A DNA stretch of 64,000 nucleotides, taken from contig NZ_QRBZ01000023.1 of the NCBI RefSeq assembly GCF_009833085.1, positions 1 to 64,000 of the forward strand, given 5' to 3'. Of the stretch, positions 45,976 through 56,882 are shown in pieces. The translations under genes were made by a program, and so were the position numbers. The notes under the pieces were generated by a model. It did no database searches and was not told where the DNA came from. It saw only the letters and a list, made by a program, of their open reading frames with translations. Every line of letters begins with the position of its first letter. Positions within the stretch are counted from its first letter, which is position 1. This DNA comes from Nitrosomonas oligotropha. GTDB taxonomy: Bacteria; Pseudomonadota; Gammaproteobacteria; Burkholderiales; Nitrosomonadaceae.

Positions 45976-45994
45976 GCAGGGGCTACGCCCCTGC
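45976..45994 (-). terminator. Terminator hairpin of the TIR/KGGVGR operon
   Basis: GCAGGGGC pairs perfectly with GCCCCTGC around a 3-nt loop. Read on the minus strand it is followed by CGG and TTTTT. It lies 34 nt after the stop of the FGE fusion gene. The same hairpin also lies after the convergent ATPase gene, though without a T-run on that strand. Confidence 0.6.
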
Positions 45995-46028
45995 ACCCCG
46001 CAAAGGGCAAAAGCACAAAGAACAAAGA

Positions 46029-48605
46029 TCAAAAAACCCTGGCGATACGAAAACCCAGGTAGTTGTACGTCCCATCGGTGCTGCCCCTGAAACGGAAAGC
46101 CGATCGCAGGTTCTGTGGAATGTCGAGCCACGAACCGCCCCGAACCACCCGGCGGCTGCAATCGCCACCGTCTTTCTCCAGCCAAACGGAGCCGTCATCC
46201 GGTGCATTGTGATAATTCTCATGCCAGCAATCCTGCATCCATTCCCAGACATTGCCGTGCATGTCGTATAAGCCGAACGCATTCGGCGCAAACGACCCAA
46301 CCGGTAATGTTTTTTCATGTTTCTGGGCAAAATTGGCTTGATCGGGATTAATCGTTTCCCCGGTTTGGAATGGTGCTTGGGTTCCGGCGCGGCAAGCGTA
46401 TTCCCATTCCGCTTCGCTCGGCAGACGATACAATTGACCAGTCTGTTCGCTCAACCAGGCACAGTACGCTTGCGCATCGTGCCAAGAAACGTTGATCACC
46501 GGGCGGTTTTCCCGCCCCCAATCATTATCAGCAGGTGGTTTTCTGCCGGTTGCTTCGCAAAAGCGATCGTATTCAGCAAAAGTGACCGCATAAACGCCGA
46601 GTGCAATAGGTTGTGCAATGGTTACTTCATGTTGCGGCCCTTCACGGGCTAATCGATTGGATTCACTACCGGGCGATCCCATCAAAAAACGGCCTGCGGG
46701 AATGACCGTCAGCAATGGCCCTTCGCCACCGGATTTGAGCTTATCGCGGAAAGTCTTGGAGCTAAAATGCAACCGCAATGAATCCAGAAGCTCGGTCAAT
46801 CCAGGATATTTCGCTTGATTTTTCCATCCGGCAAGATCTGCGGCAGCTATTCGGCCAAACCCGTAGGGATATTCTACTGACTCAATCAATACCGGAAACA
46901 AAATGTCTTTGCGTTTGCCGTATTCCGCCTCTTCTAAAACAAAGTCGCTTTCCCTAGAAGCCGAAGACCACAGCACCACTACAGCACGCGCAGCATGCAG
47001 TGCACGTTCGATTTGCTTATGCCACTGCCTGCCTAATGCAGTTTGCCGATCCAGAAATACCGTCCATCCTTGTGCTTCCAATTTTCGTGCAAGCCGTTCC
47101 GCAACGGGAAAGTCTTGGCGGGCATAGGCGATAAAAATATCTATTGTCAGTGTCGAATCGTGTTGCCTCGAAGACATGGATGTAAGTGCTTCATCGTCTC
47201 CAGTAACGTCTAGCACACGCCGCAGCACGGGATAAATTTGCTCCTCATGCCAATTTTGCGGATCAAGAAAAATCGCATTAAAATCCGCCAGACGGGTTCT
47301 GGCAAATACATAATTTGCATCGGACAACACGATTGGAATAATCGTTTTTGGTTTAGCGCTTCTTAAGCTAAAGCGCAGTAATTGCTCGATCTCAAGCTGT
47401 TGCGCCGAGGTATTGTAGTAGGCCTGACCAATTACCACGATGTATGCATCCGCTGATTCAGCTTCGGACAAAAACGCCTTATCCAGATCGACCGAATCAG
47501 ATTCTTTCGGAAATCCTAACACCTCAATATCTTTGCCACCCATCTTGCGCAGCGATTCGACAAGCTGCCGAACCGTATCCGCATATTCTTGTAGATAGGA
47601 GATATATACTTTTGCAACTTTTCCAGCCTTTTTTTGCAAATTCTTTGCAACGGAACGAGCGGCATGAATATATTCTTCCCGGCTGGAAACCAGTAAATCC
47701 ACATTCGCAAATTTTTGCAGTATTAATGCTGCAATCGTCTCACACGCATAACCGGCCGCTTGACTGGATGTCCGTGTACCGCTGCTACCCGCCGCTTCGT
47801 GCACTGCTGCAAGGTCTTCGCCGAACGTCCAGCGCGGCACATAAGGAATCGTTAATAAATCGATCAGTTTCAATGGATCAATACCCTGTGGCATCCAATT
47901 TTCCAGAAAGGGCGTTAATTCTTTTTTGAAACGTTCCCGCCATTGTTGAGCACGATCGTATTCTTCGCGCTGTTCAAAGCGTGCCGGGATTGGCAAAGGT
48001 AAAAGCGCGGGACGATCCAGCGGCAGTTGTCTTCTTGCATTCATGGCTCGCGTAACAACATCGGCACAGCCTTTTAAACTTTGCTCGTTTGCTGTAAACA
48101 TAAAAGCAAGAATGTCCGGCAGTTGCGCTGTTGTTAGGCCGCTAAAATCAGTCACGCCAGTACGGCTATCGACAAGCACCACATCAAACGACTCTAACCA
48201 GCTAGACCTCAGCGTTTCCAAGTGTTCACCAAGATTGTGGGCACTATACAATTCATCCCAATTGAGTTTCTGCACGATCGCCGTGTAATCGGCACCGTTT
48301 GACGATGCGGCTGGCATGATCTCTAAATGCCCGATAATATCGGGCAACTCTACCGCGCTTGTGTAAGCGCTCAGAGATTGCGGTTTATCCTGCCGGCAAT
48401 CTTCCAGAAAATCCAGAACACCGGCTTTCATTTCTGCGGTGTACGGTGGTGCAAAGTAGTGATTCAAACCGGGCGCCTCGATATCCCAATCGACGACCAA
48501 TACCCGAGCACCCCATTGCGCCAAAATAACAGCCACATTGGCCAGTGCAAAACTCCTGCCGACACCGCCTTTGTACGAATAAAAGGTAACAACATTCCCT
48601 GCCAT
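46029..48605 (-). CDS. KGGVGR-type P-loop ATPase / TIR-like / FGE fusion, 858 aa
   Basis: Domains in order: a MinD/ParA-like ATPase (about 1-320) whose deviant Walker A reads YKGGVGRS (Arg17 where a Lys or Thr is usual); a first TIR/SEFIR-like domain at about 335-445 (KVYISYLQEYADTVRQLVES); a second TIR domain at about 483-600 (TIDIFIAYARQDFPVAERLA, then SDFVLEEAEYG with Glu558/559 in the usual catalytic area); and a sulfatase-modifying (FGE) domain at 625-856 (IPAGRFLMGSPGSESNR, HGNVWEWMQDC, RRVVRGGSW, YNLGFRIA type end). It starts 1 nt after the stop of a separate TIR gene. Such domain sets occur in bacterial conflict and signalling systems. NADase activity of either TIR domain is a possibility only. 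Confidence 0.85.
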   Translation of the reverse strand: MAGNVVTFYSYKGGVGRSFALANVAVILAQWGARVLVVDWDIEAPGLNHYFAPPYTAEMKAGVLDFLEDCRQDKPQSLSAYTSAVELPDIIGHLEIMPAASSNGADYTAIVQKLNWDELYSAHNLGEHLETLRSSWLESFDVVLVDSRTGVTDFSGLTTAQLPDILAFMFTANEQSLKGCADVVTRAMNARRQLPLDRPALLPLPIPARFEQREEYDRAQQWRERFKKELTPFLENWMPQGIDPLKLIDLLTIPYVPRWTFGEDLAAVHEAAGSSGTRTSSQAAGYACETIAALILQKFANVDLLVSSREEYIHAARSVAKNLQKKAGKVAKVYISYLQEYADTVRQLVESLRKMGGKDIEVLGFPKESDSVDLDKAFLSEAESADAYIVVIGQAYYNTSAQQLEIEQLLRFSLRSAKPKTIIPIVLSDANYVFARTRLADFNAIFLDPQNWHEEQIYPVLRRVLDVTGDDEALTSMSSRQHDSTLTIDIFIAYARQDFPVAERLARKLEAQGWTVFLDRQTALGRQWHKQIERALHAARAVVVLWSSASRESDFVLEEAEYGKRKDILFPVLIESVEYPYGFGRIAAADLAGWKNQAKYPGLTELLDSLRLHFSSKTFRDKLKSGGEGPLLTVIPAGRFLMGSPGSESNRLAREGPQHEVTIAQPIALGVYAVTFAEYDRFCEATGRKPPADNDWGRENRPVINVSWHDAQAYCAWLSEQTGQLYRLPSEAEWEYACRAGTQAPFQTGETINPDQANFAQKHEKTLPVGSFAPNAFGLYDMHGNVWEWMQDCWHENYHNAPDDGSVWLEKDGGDCSRRVVRGGSWLDIPQNLRSAFRFRGSTDGTYNYLGFRIARVF

Positions 48606-48606
48606 C

Positions 48607-49194
48607 TCAGATCACCGGACGTTGCATCGTTGTGGGCTCCAGTACCGGCAGTTCAGCAATCGGAAAATCTGCACGCCAGGCTGGAATATCATTCAACCTC
48701 GCAACCAAATCCTCCGCCACTTGTTTTACCAAATCATCGAATTCCAAATATTTCGGAGTGTTTCTAAAGGCTTCGTCGGGATAGTTCAGCTGTGAAAAAT
48801 CCTTCCGGTATTGCACGATTTTCGCTTCTGGATGGAAATAATCGCCATCCGAATAGCGAATTGGATAAACAAGTCCCTGAGTATGATCATCAGTAAAAAG
48901 ACCAAGCTGCTTCTGTCGTTCGCGAAAGCTTACCCATTCGGCCATGCACCACGTGGATCGGAAATAATCGGCTGACCAGATACTCAGTAGCAAGCCCGAA
49001 GCTTTTATTTTATTTCTCAGCTCGGCAGGAAAGTTAACGCCGTCAGCCATTTTGAAATCACAGAAGACCTCAACATTTCTGGGTGCGATTTCATTTAATC
49101 TTAACTGGAGTCGCGGTACCAGATGATTTTTCACCCATCCCCCAATTGTTTCCGTTCTGCGATATGAAACAAAAATGTCAAATTTATAAGTCAT
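48607..49194 (-). CDS. TIR-domain protein, 195 aa
   Basis: One TIR domain fills residues 4-140. Its entry motif is YKFDIFVSYRRTE, followed by NVEVFCDFKMADGVNFPAEL and SGLLLSIWSADYFRSTWCMA with Trp82, Cys83 and Glu86, a W-C-x-x-E arrangement like the active site region of NAD-degrading TIR proteins. The C-terminal 50 residues are variable. It is cotranscribed with the KGGVGR-TIR-FGE gene, with a 1-nt gap. Such TIR proteins next to a P-loop ATPase are known in bacterial immune and regulatory modules. The trigger and the target are unknown. Confidence 0.88.
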   Translation of the reverse strand: MTYKFDIFVSYRRTETIGGWVKNHLVPRLQLRLNEIAPRNVEVFCDFKMADGVNFPAELRNKIKASGLLLSIWSADYFRSTWCMAEWVSFRERQKQLGLFTDDHTQGLVYPIRYSDGDYFHPEAKIVQYRKDFSQLNYPDEAFRNTPKYLEFDDLVKQVAEDLVARLNDIPAWRADFPIAELPVLEPTTMQRPVI

Positions 49195-49296
49195 CTTATA
49201 TTGAGTGCGATTATTAGGACTAAATATAGCTTTAGTTGCTTCGAATCACCATATATTAAGTTTTAATGTATCTACTTTGGCCGGTAAGAATTGCGT

Positions 49297-51462
49297 TCAC
49301 TGTTGCTGTAAAGAAAAAACAACCCCCGCCAGCGGCGGCAACGTAATCGCAATCGAATCAGCAAATCCCATCCAGGGCATTTGCACGCTGGCGATGCTGC
49401 CTAAATTGCCAACATTGCTGCCACCGTAATAGGCGGAGTCGCTGTTGAAAACTTCCTGATACGTACCGCTGGCGGGAACGCCGATGCGGTAGCCGTTGCG
49501 CGGAACGGGGGTGAAGTTGAGGATGACCAGCACGAATGTGCCGTCTTTGCCGCGCCGCAGGTAGCTGATGGTGGATTGATCGGCATCCTGGCAGTCGATC
49601 CATTGAAAGCCTTCGGCGGCGAAGTCGAGTTGATGCAAGGCCAGGGTGTTTTGATAGCAGCGATTCAAATCGCGCTGCGCGGCTTGCACGCCGGCATGCA
49701 AGGGTTGTTGCAGCAAACCCCAGTCCAGCTCGGCGCTTACACGCCATTCCTGCCGCTGCGCGAATTCGTTGCCCATGAAAGTGAGTTTTTTGCCCGGACA
49801 GGTCATTTGATAGGTCAATAACAGGCGCACATTGGCGAATTTCTGCCAATCGTCGCCAGGCATTTTGTTGAGTAGCGAGCCTTTGCCGTGCACGACTTCA
49901 TCGTGCGAGAACGGCAGGACAAAGTTTTCGCTGTACGCATAGAGCTGGCTGAACGTGAGTTGATCCTGATGATAGCGCCGGTAAATGGGGTCTTGGCGCA
50001 TATACGATAAGGTATCGTGCATCCAGCCCATGTTCCATTTCATCGAAAACCCCAGGCCGCCGACGTAGGTCGGGCGCGACACTGCCGGCCAGGCGGTGGA
50101 TTCTTCCGCCAGTGTCAGCGCGCCGGGAAATTCGCCGTGTACCAGGACGTTCAGATCGCGCAGGAAATCGATCGCTTCCAGGTTCTCCCGGCCGCCGTAT
50201 TTGTTCGGCAGCCATTCGCCTTCTTTGCGCGAGTAATCGAGGTACAGCATCGAAGCGACCGCGTCGACGCGCAATCCATCCAGATGAAATTCGGACAGCC
50301 AGTAATGTGCGCTGGACAGCAGAAACGACTTCACTTCGTTGCGCCCGTAATTGAAAATGTACGTGCCCCAGTCCTGGTGAAATCCCAGGCGCGGGTCTTC
50401 ATGCTCGTACAACGCCGTGCCGTCGAAGCGCGCCAGCGCGAACGCATCCTGTGGAAAATGCGCGGGCACCCAGTCGAGCATCACGCCGATTCCCGCTTGA
50501 TGGCAGGCATCGACAAAAAAGCGGAAATCATCCGGTGAGCCATAACGGCTGGTGACGGCAAAATAGCCGGTGGTCTGGTACCCCCACGATTCGTCCAGCG
50601 GATGTTCCGAAACTGGCATCAGTTCGATATGCGTGTAGCCCATGTCCACCACATAGGGCAGCAGATGCTGCGCCAGCTCGCGGTAGTTATAAAAACGCCC
50701 ATCGGGATGACGCTTCCACGAACCGGCGTGCATCTCAAAAATATTCAGCGGCGCGTGCAGCCAGTCCCAGTTCTCGCGATGGGTCATCCATGCCGCATCG
50801 TGCCAGTCAAAACCGCTATCCGCAGGCGCCAATGCCGCCGTCTGGGGGCGCAGTTCAAAGCGCTGGGCATAAGGATCTGTTTTGATCAGGACTTCACCGC
50901 TGGCGCGGTTGCGAATCTCGAATTTATACAATGAACCGGGCGGCAATTCCGGAATGAACAATTCCCAGACACCGCTGGCGTGATGCACGCGCATGGGATG
51001 CATGCGCCCGTCCCAGCGATTGAAATCGCCGACCACGCTGACGCGCTCCGCATTCGGCGCCCACACCGCGAAACGCATGCCTTTCACCCCGGCATTGCTG
51101 ACAGAATGCGCGCCAAGGGTGCGATACGTCTGCCATAACTTGCCTTCGTTGAACAAGTACAAATCGTGATCGGAAATTTGCGGTGCAAAAGCGTACGGAT
51201 CGAATAACTCATAAACGATATGCCGCTCCCCTTTTTTCTCGATGCGCAAACGGTAAGGCATAGCAGGCGCAGTGTCTCCGCGCCACTCAAAAATCCCATC
51301 CGGATGGATGCGCTGCATCGGCTCAAAACCGGCCGCCGTCCTGATCCACACCTGTACGTCATAGGGACGGAACACCCGCACCAGTGTTTGACCCTGCTCA
51401 CGGTGCAGCCCGAGGTAGGCATAAGGATCGTGCAAGCGCGCATCGAGCAACGCATTTTGCAT
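49297..51462 (-). CDS. glgB: 1,4-alpha-glucan branching enzyme, 721 aa
   Basis: This enzyme makes alpha-1,6 branches in glycogen by transferring short chains (GH13). The start was set at ATG 51462 ([18 protein letters not shown]), where the conserved N-terminal carbohydrate-binding part begins. A longer frame reaches 51636 but has no Shine-Dalgarno and would overlap the glgC start region. Catalytic motifs: [17 protein letters not shown] (nucleophile Asp), LAEESTAWP (acid/base Glu) and [12 protein letters not shown] (transition-state Asp). The length matches E. coli GlgB (728). It is divergent from glgC, sharing a promoter region. Confidence 0.95.
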   Translation of the reverse strand: MQNALLDARLHDPYAYLGLHREQGQTLVRVFRPYDVQVWIRTAAGFEPMQRIHPDGIFEWRGDTAPAMPYRLRIEKKGERHIVYELFDPYAFAPQISDHDLYLFNEGKLWQTYRTLGAHSVSNAGVKGMRFAVWAPNAERVSVVGDFNRWDGRMHPMRVHHASGVWELFIPELPPGSLYKFEIRNRASGEVLIKTDPYAQRFELRPQTAALAPADSGFDWHDAAWMTHRENWDWLHAPLNIFEMHAGSWKRHPDGRFYNYRELAQHLLPYVVDMGYTHIELMPVSEHPLDESWGYQTTGYFAVTSRYGSPDDFRFFVDACHQAGIGVMLDWVPAHFPQDAFALARFDGTALYEHEDPRLGFHQDWGTYIFNYGRNEVKSFLLSSAHYWLSEFHLDGLRVDAVASMLYLDYSRKEGEWLPNKYGGRENLEAIDFLRDLNVLVHGEFPGALTLAEESTAWPAVSRPTYVGGLGFSMKWNMGWMHDTLSYMRQDPIYRRYHQDQLTFSQLYAYSENFVLPFSHDEVVHGKGSLLNKMPGDDWQKFANVRLLLTYQMTCPGKKLTFMGNEFAQRQEWRVSAELDWGLLQQPLHAGVQAAQRDLNRCYQNTLALHQLDFAAEGFQWIDCQDADQSTISYLRRGKDGTFVLVILNFTPVPRNGYRIGVPASGTYQEVFNSDSAYYGGSNVGNLGSIASVQMPWMGFADSIAITLPPLAGVVFSLQQQ

Positions 51463-51566
51463 GACATTGGTTTTTCTGACTGTAATCACATTAGTTGACC
51501 GGTTGGCTGATATCTCGTGAATTATAACGTGTCTGCTCTTTGACTTAAGACAATTGAACCGAAAGC

Positions 51567-51597
51567 TTGATGTGAGAAAGTGCCATAATACGATACT
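51567..51597 (+). promoter_or_regulatory. Putative glgC promoter
   Basis: TTGATG (51567-51572) with a 16-nt spacer to TACGAT (51589-51594) resembles a sigma-70 promoter 35 nt upstream of the glgC ATG. The same intergenic segment serves glgB on the other strand, so both genes can be co-regulated. A GAAAGGG Shine-Dalgarno lies before the glgC start. Confidence 0.35.
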
Positions 51598-51628
51598 ATA
51601 TCGACATGCATTAGAAAGGGACATCGCG

Positions 51629-52954
51629 ATGGACAATCATAATGAACCGCACTATGCCGGTGAATCCCAGGCGCAAAACAAAACCGGCAGTCACTTCCAC
51701 AGCAATATTTCGCACGACACTCTGGCACTGATTCTGGCCGGAGGACGCGGCAGCCGCTTGCATCAACTGACCGATTGGCGCGCCAAACCGGCGGTTCCCT
51801 TTGGCGGCAAATTCCGCATCATCGATTTCCCGCTTTCCAATTGCGTCAACTCGGGTTTCCGGCGCATCGGCGTGGTCACGCAGTACAAGGCTCAGAGCCT
51901 GATCCGCCATATCCAGCACGGCTGGAGTTTTCTCGATGGCCGCTTCAAGGAATTTATCGAACTGTTACCCGCGCAGCAGCGCACAGCCGATGAAACCTGG
52001 TATCAGGGCACAGCCGATGCGATTTTTCAGAATATCGACATCATGCAGCGCCACGCGGCCAAATACGTAATGATTCTGGGCGGCGATCACATTTACAAAA
52101 TGGATTACAGCAAACTGCTGGCCGAGCATATCCAAAAAGGCGCGGATATGACGGTGGCTTGCCTCGAAGTTCCGCTGGAAGAAGCCACCGCTTTCGGGGT
52201 GATGGGTGTCAATGCGGCCTGGCAGGTCACCAGCTTTACCGAAAAACCGGCACATCCGGCGCCGATACCGGGTCAACCGGAAAAAGCGCTGGCAAGCATG
52301 GGCATTTATGTGTTCAACGCCGCATTTCTCTACCAGCAATTGATCCGCGATCATCAAACTCAGGACTCATCGCACGATTTCGGCAAAGACCTGATTCCTT
52401 ACCTGGTGCCACGCTACCGCGTCTTCGCGCACCGCTTCCAAAACAGTTGCGTCAACATGGCATCGGATACAGTGCCGTACTGGCGCGATGTGGGAACGAT
52501 CGACGCGTATTGGGAAGCCAACGTCGATCTCGTCAGCGTCACCCCGCAGCTCAATTTATACGATGCCGACTGGCCCATCTGGACGCATCAGGAACAATTA
52601 CCGCCCGCCAAGTTCGTTTTCGACGACGACGACCGCCGCGGCCAAGCCTTGGATTCTTCGGTATCGGGCGGTTGCATTATCAGTGGCGCGACGGTGCGCC
52701 GTTCCTTGCTGTTTTCCAATGTCAAAGTGAATAGTTTCAGCAGTGTGGAAGACTCGGTCATACTGCCCGATGTGGTGGTCGGCCGGCATGCGCGCTTGCG
52801 CCGTGTGGTGGTGGAAAAAAAATGCGTCATTCCCGAAGGATTGGTGGTGGGCTATGATCCCGATGAGGATCGCAAGCGGTTTTATGTCACCGACAGAGGT
52901 ATTACCTTGATCACCCCCGAAATGCTGGGACATGAAATCCACAAGGCCTGCTGA
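51629..52954 (+). CDS. glgC: Glucose-1-phosphate adenylyltransferase (ADP-glucose synthase), 441 aa
   Basis: This enzyme makes ADP-glucose, the donor for glycogen synthase, and is the usual control point. The ATG at 51629 with GAAAGGG upstream was chosen; an earlier frame lacks a ribosome-binding site. Landmarks: [20 protein letters not shown] (nucleotide-binding), [31 protein letters not shown] and [16 protein letters not shown]-terminal left-handed beta-helix: [20 protein letters not shown]. Length is close to E. coli GlgC (431). It heads a plus-strand run with two GH57 genes, pgi and glgA. Confidence 0.96.
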   Translation: MDNHNEPHYAGESQAQNKTGSHFHSNISHDTLALILAGGRGSRLHQLTDWRAKPAVPFGGKFRIIDFPLSNCVNSGFRRIGVVTQYKAQSLIRHIQHGWSFLDGRFKEFIELLPAQQRTADETWYQGTADAIFQNIDIMQRHAAKYVMILGGDHIYKMDYSKLLAEHIQKGADMTVACLEVPLEEATAFGVMGVNAAWQVTSFTEKPAHPAPIPGQPEKALASMGIYVFNAAFLYQQLIRDHQTQDSSHDFGKDLIPYLVPRYRVFAHRFQNSCVNMASDTVPYWRDVGTIDAYWEANVDLVSVTPQLNLYDADWPIWTHQEQLPPAKFVFDDDDRRGQALDSSVSGGCIISGATVRRSLLFSNVKVNSFSSVEDSVILPDVVVGRHARLRRVVVEKKCVIPEGLVVGYDPDEDRKRFYVTDRGITLITPEMLGHEIHKAC

Positions 52955-53026
52955 CCCGGTCTGACGAACGTAACCGATGAAACACCTCTCTAATAACAAT
53001 AATTCAGCGGGTATCACCATTTTTAA

Positions 53027-54730
53027 ATGAAGCAATTAAATCTAGTTTTACTGTGGCACATGCACCAGCCGGACTACCGGGATTATGTCACCAACGAATT
53101 TGTGTTGCCGTGGGTATATCTCCATGCCATCAAGGACTATACCGACATGGCGTATCATCTGGAAATGCACCCGCGCACCAAAGCGGTGATTAATTTTGTG
53201 CCGGTGCTGCTGGATCAATTGGAGGATTTCTCCACGCAATTCTCCACCGGGCAAATCCGTAGCCCTTTGCTGCGTTTGTTAGCAACGCCCGACTTGGAAC
53301 ACATTTCCATCCATGATCGCTTATACGTGTTCGACAGCTGTTTCCTCAGCAACCACACCACCATGCTGCAACCGTATCCGGCCTATAAGCGTTTGCACGA
53401 GCTCTACCAGATGTTCAACAAACGCAGCGAAAGCGAACTGACTTACTTCTCCGGGCAATATTTAGCCGATTTGCTGGTGTGGTATCACTTGGCGTGGATG
53501 GGCGAAAGCGTGCGCCGCAACAACGAGTTTGTGATGAAAATGATGGCGCAAAGCCAGGAATTCAGCTACGAAAACCGCTTGCAACTGTTCAATCTGATCG
53601 GTGAATTGATCCGCGAACTGATCCCGCGCTACCGCAAACTTGCCGAATCCGGCCAGATCGAGTTATCCACCACGCCGCATTATCATCCGCTCGCACCGCT
53701 ACTGATCGATTTCGCTTCCGCCCGGGACAGTCAACCCGGCGTGACGCTACCGGAGCACCAACTGTATCCGGGCGGCCGCAGCCGTGTCGCGTTTCATCTT
53801 TCTTCGGCTATCTCCAGTCACACTCAGCGTTTCAATGAGCAACCCACCGGCATATGGCCGGCCGAAGGCGCTTTGTCGTCGGCGTTACTGAAAATCTTTG
53901 CCGAGCAAAATTGCCAATGGAGCGCCAGCGGCGAAGGCGTACTGGCCAATAGCTTGCACGCTTCTTATCCGGATGCGCCGTTACCGGACCGCAACGAGTA
54001 TTTATACCGCCCCTACCAAGTCGATGGAGAATCCGGGCAAGTCACCTGCTTTTTCCGCGACGACCAGTTGTCCGATTTGATCGGCTTTGAATACGCCAAA
54101 TGGTTTGGCCGCGATGCCGCGGAAAATTTTATCCAATCGCTGGAGCGGATCTACCATGGCACTGCCGCTGGCGAGAATCCGGTGGTCAGCGTGATTCTGG
54201 ATGGAGAAAACGCCTGGGAGTCGTACCCTTATAATGGCTTTTATTTTCTCGACGATCTCTACGGTTTGCTCGAGAACCATCCGTTTATCCGCACCACGAC
54301 GTACCGGAACTATATCGCCGATACGGAGAAAACCAATATTATTAGAATATTGCCAACGCTGGCGGCCGGTAGCTGGGTATATGGCACCTTCTCAACCTGG
54401 ATCGGCGACAAGGAAAAGAATCATGCCTGGGATATGCTCTGCGCCGCCAAACAGAGTTTTGACCTGGTGATGCAAAGCGATCGTTTAAGCGATGAAAAGA
54501 AAATCGAAGCCAGCCGGCAATTGGCCTCCTGCGAAAGCTCGGACTGGTTCTGGTGGTTTGGCGATTACAATCCGGCGCATTCGGTCGCCAGTTTCGATCA
54601 TCTGTTCCGGTTGAACCTGATGAATCTGTATCGCTTACTTAAACTGCCGGTACCGCCGGCATTACAGGAATCGATTAGCAAAGGCAATGAGCAAAACGAA
54701 GCAAGCAGCGCCATGCGGCGGTCTTCATAA
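53027..54730 (+). CDS. GH57 glycoside hydrolase (alpha-amylase/glucanotransferase-like), 567 aa
   Basis: The family-57 entry motif is LVLLWHMHQPDYRDYVTNEF near the N-terminus. A catalytic Glu lies in the TGIWPAEGALSSALLKIF region and an acidic catalytic Asp in VSVILDGENAWESYPYNGFY, the GH57 conserved regions 3 and 4. The rest is (beta/alpha)7-like with long alpha insertions. GH57 enzymes hydrolyse or transfer alpha-glucan. A role in trimming glycogen or malto-oligosaccharides fits the location between glgC and a second GH57 gene. Substrate preference is not shown. Confidence 0.88.
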   Translation: MKQLNLVLLWHMHQPDYRDYVTNEFVLPWVYLHAIKDYTDMAYHLEMHPRTKAVINFVPVLLDQLEDFSTQFSTGQIRSPLLRLLATPDLEHISIHDRLYVFDSCFLSNHTTMLQPYPAYKRLHELYQMFNKRSESELTYFSGQYLADLLVWYHLAWMGESVRRNNEFVMKMMAQSQEFSYENRLQLFNLIGELIRELIPRYRKLAESGQIELSTTPHYHPLAPLLIDFASARDSQPGVTLPEHQLYPGGRSRVAFHLSSAISSHTQRFNEQPTGIWPAEGALSSALLKIFAEQNCQWSASGEGVLANSLHASYPDAPLPDRNEYLYRPYQVDGESGQVTCFFRDDQLSDLIGFEYAKWFGRDAAENFIQSLERIYHGTAAGENPVVSVILDGENAWESYPYNGFYFLDDLYGLLENHPFIRTTTYRNYIADTEKTNIIRILPTLAAGSWVYGTFSTWIGDKEKNHAWDMLCAAKQSFDLVMQSDRLSDEKKIEASRQLASCESSDWFWWFGDYNPAHSVASFDHLFRLNLMNLYRLLKLPVPPALQESISKGNEQNEASSAMRRSS

Positions 54731-54818
54731 CATCTGATCAGCTCCAACTGCATCGCGCAGTTATGGAGCCGGGTGTGCGGTCGCGCTGGTTTTTAAAAAC
54801 GACTACCAGGATCATTGA

Positions 54819-56831
54819 ATGTCACAACGTGTATCGCTACTTTTCGGTGTGCATGCACACCAGCCCGTCGGTAATTTTCCCGAAGTGCTCGAAGACGCGC
54901 ATCTGCGCTGTTACAAACCGTTTCTGCAGGTGCTGCACCGCTATCCGGATTTCCGTTTTTCCGTGCATTTCTCCGGCTGGCTGCTCGATTACCTGCTACA
55001 ACGTTTTCCCGATGATGTGGCGTTACTGCACGACATGGTCGCGCGGCGGCAAGTGGAGTTATTCGGCGCTGGCGATACCGAGCCGGTACTGGCGGTCATT
55101 CCCAACCGCGACCGCACCGGGCAGATTGATGCCTTCTCCAATAAATTGGCGGCAAAATTCGGTCAACGCCCGCAAGGCGCATGGCTCACCGAACGCGTGT
55201 GGGAATCCACCGTCGTTCCGTCGCTGGCGGATTGCGGCATCCGCTATGTCACCGTGGACGACTACCATTTTCTCTGCGCAGGCAAAACACCGGAGGAATT
55301 AAACGGTTATTTCACCACCGAGGAAGATTCCCATAAGCTCGACTTATTCCCTATTTCCGAATCGCTGCGCTACAAAATTCCGTTTTCCCCGGTCGAGGAA
55401 ACCATCGCCTATCTGGAATCGCTCGCCGGTCAGCATGCGCAAAACACCCGTGCGGCAGCGATTTATTTCGATGACATCGAAAAATTCGGTATCTGGCCGG
55501 AAACCTACCAGTGGGTATACGAAAAAGGCTGGCTCGAGCGTTTTATTCAAAGCGTGCTGGCTTCGGACAAAATCAGTACGCAGCACTACAGCGAATATCA
55601 CGCCAGCGAAAAAACCCGCGGCATCGTCTACCTGCCCACGGTTTCATACATTGAAATGAACGAATGGACCTTGCCCGCGTCATCCGCCAATACTTACGCG
55701 GATCTGGTGCAGCAAGCCAAAACCAGTGGCTGGTACGAACACAAAAAAGCGTTTTTACGCGGCGGCATCTGGAAAAACTTCTTCTCGCGCTACCCGGAAT
55801 CCAACTGGATGCATAAGCGCATGCTGAGCCTATCGGCACGGTTGAACGCGCTGCCGGAAAAACATCGCAGCGCACTGATGCAGCAAAAGCTTTACGAATC
55901 ACAAGCCAACGATGCCTACTGGCACGGCCTGTTCGGCGGGCTGTACCTGCCACACCTGCGCCGCGCCGTGTACAACGCGCTGGTTGAACTGGAAGCGTTG
56001 CTCGATGCGTGCGCGCCGCGCGCGGCGTATTTCACCGAAGACACCGATCTGGACGGCGTGGAAGAAACTTATTTACACAATGGTGTTCTGCAAGCCGTGC
56101 TGAAACTGGATCAGTTTGCCAGTATTTGCGAGCTGGATGCCTATCCGCTCCGGCATAATTTTGGCGATACCTTGCGCTGCCAGGTCGAACACTATTATCA
56201 AAAAATTCTACCGGGCGCGGGCGCTCCATCCAGCCAAACAGCCAGCGGCATCGCCTCCGCGCATGACCGGATCAGCTACAAGCATGAAATCAGCGCCGAA
56301 GACATTGTGCCGGACGACCATCCGCGCAATCTGTTCGTCGACCGCCTGGATGGCATGTTCATCACCTACCGCTCTTTGGCCTCGGCGCTTGAAAACAACC
56401 ATTTCCAGTCGGAAAACACCGCCTATCCGGTGCATAAACTGATTCTGCTGGACGGCAACCGGCTGCAAGTTACTTATCATTTCACCGCCAAGCTGGCGCA
56501 CAGCTTCAGCACCGAAATCAACTTGGCGATGCCGAGCTGCGATGGTGTCGGCGGACGCTATATTTATCAGGGTAAAATTCCCGGCGGCTTTGGCCAGTGG
56601 CTCGAATTGACCGGGCTATCCGAACTTACGCTCGACGATGATACCTTGGGCGGCAGTGTCACACTGACGACATCTCACCCGGTTACATTACGCGCTCACC
56701 CGCATTTCTCGGTGTCGCAATCGGAAAGCGGGTTTGAAAAAATTATGCAGGCAACGACGCTTATCCTGGAATGGCCAGTCACCGCGCCGGAGCTGATCGT
56801 CACGTTGCAAATCAATACACGCAAACCGTAA
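54819..56831 (+). CDS. GH57 4-alpha-glucanotransferase-like enzyme, 670 aa
   Basis: A second family-57 enzyme with domains similar to 4-alpha-glucanotransferases (N-terminal catalytic GH57, then the DUF1925 and DUF1926 beta domains). The start MSQRVSLLFGVHAHQPVGNF carries the H-x-H-Q-P motif. Catalytic Glu region: GAWLTERVWESTVVPSLADC. Catalytic Asp region: AAIYFDDIEKFGIWPETYQW. It probably moves glucan chains between acceptors to remodel branches. It differs from the first GH57 gene in length and C-terminal domains, so the pair are not recent duplicates. Confidence 0.9.
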   Translation: MSQRVSLLFGVHAHQPVGNFPEVLEDAHLRCYKPFLQVLHRYPDFRFSVHFSGWLLDYLLQRFPDDVALLHDMVARRQVELFGAGDTEPVLAVIPNRDRTGQIDAFSNKLAAKFGQRPQGAWLTERVWESTVVPSLADCGIRYVTVDDYHFLCAGKTPEELNGYFTTEEDSHKLDLFPISESLRYKIPFSPVEETIAYLESLAGQHAQNTRAAAIYFDDIEKFGIWPETYQWVYEKGWLERFIQSVLASDKISTQHYSEYHASEKTRGIVYLPTVSYIEMNEWTLPASSANTYADLVQQAKTSGWYEHKKAFLRGGIWKNFFSRYPESNWMHKRMLSLSARLNALPEKHRSALMQQKLYESQANDAYWHGLFGGLYLPHLRRAVYNALVELEALLDACAPRAAYFTEDTDLDGVEETYLHNGVLQAVLKLDQFASICELDAYPLRHNFGDTLRCQVEHYYQKILPGAGAPSSQTASGIASAHDRISYKHEISAEDIVPDDHPRNLFVDRLDGMFITYRSLASALENNHFQSENTAYPVHKLILLDGNRLQVTYHFTAKLAHSFSTEINLAMPSCDGVGGRYIYQGKIPGGFGQWLELTGLSELTLDDDTLGGSVTLTTSHPVTLRAHPHFSVSQSESGFEKIMQATTLILEWPVTAPELIVTLQINTRKP

Positions 56832-56882
56832 TCCATGAACCGGCAATCTGCAAAATCCATCATTCTCAGTAGCTAAAACATT

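Noticed and set aside
51463-51636. 58-residue N-terminal extension of GlgB
   Set aside because: It runs through the divergent glgB/glgC promoter region and has no ribosome-binding site. Conserved sequence begins at ATG 51462.
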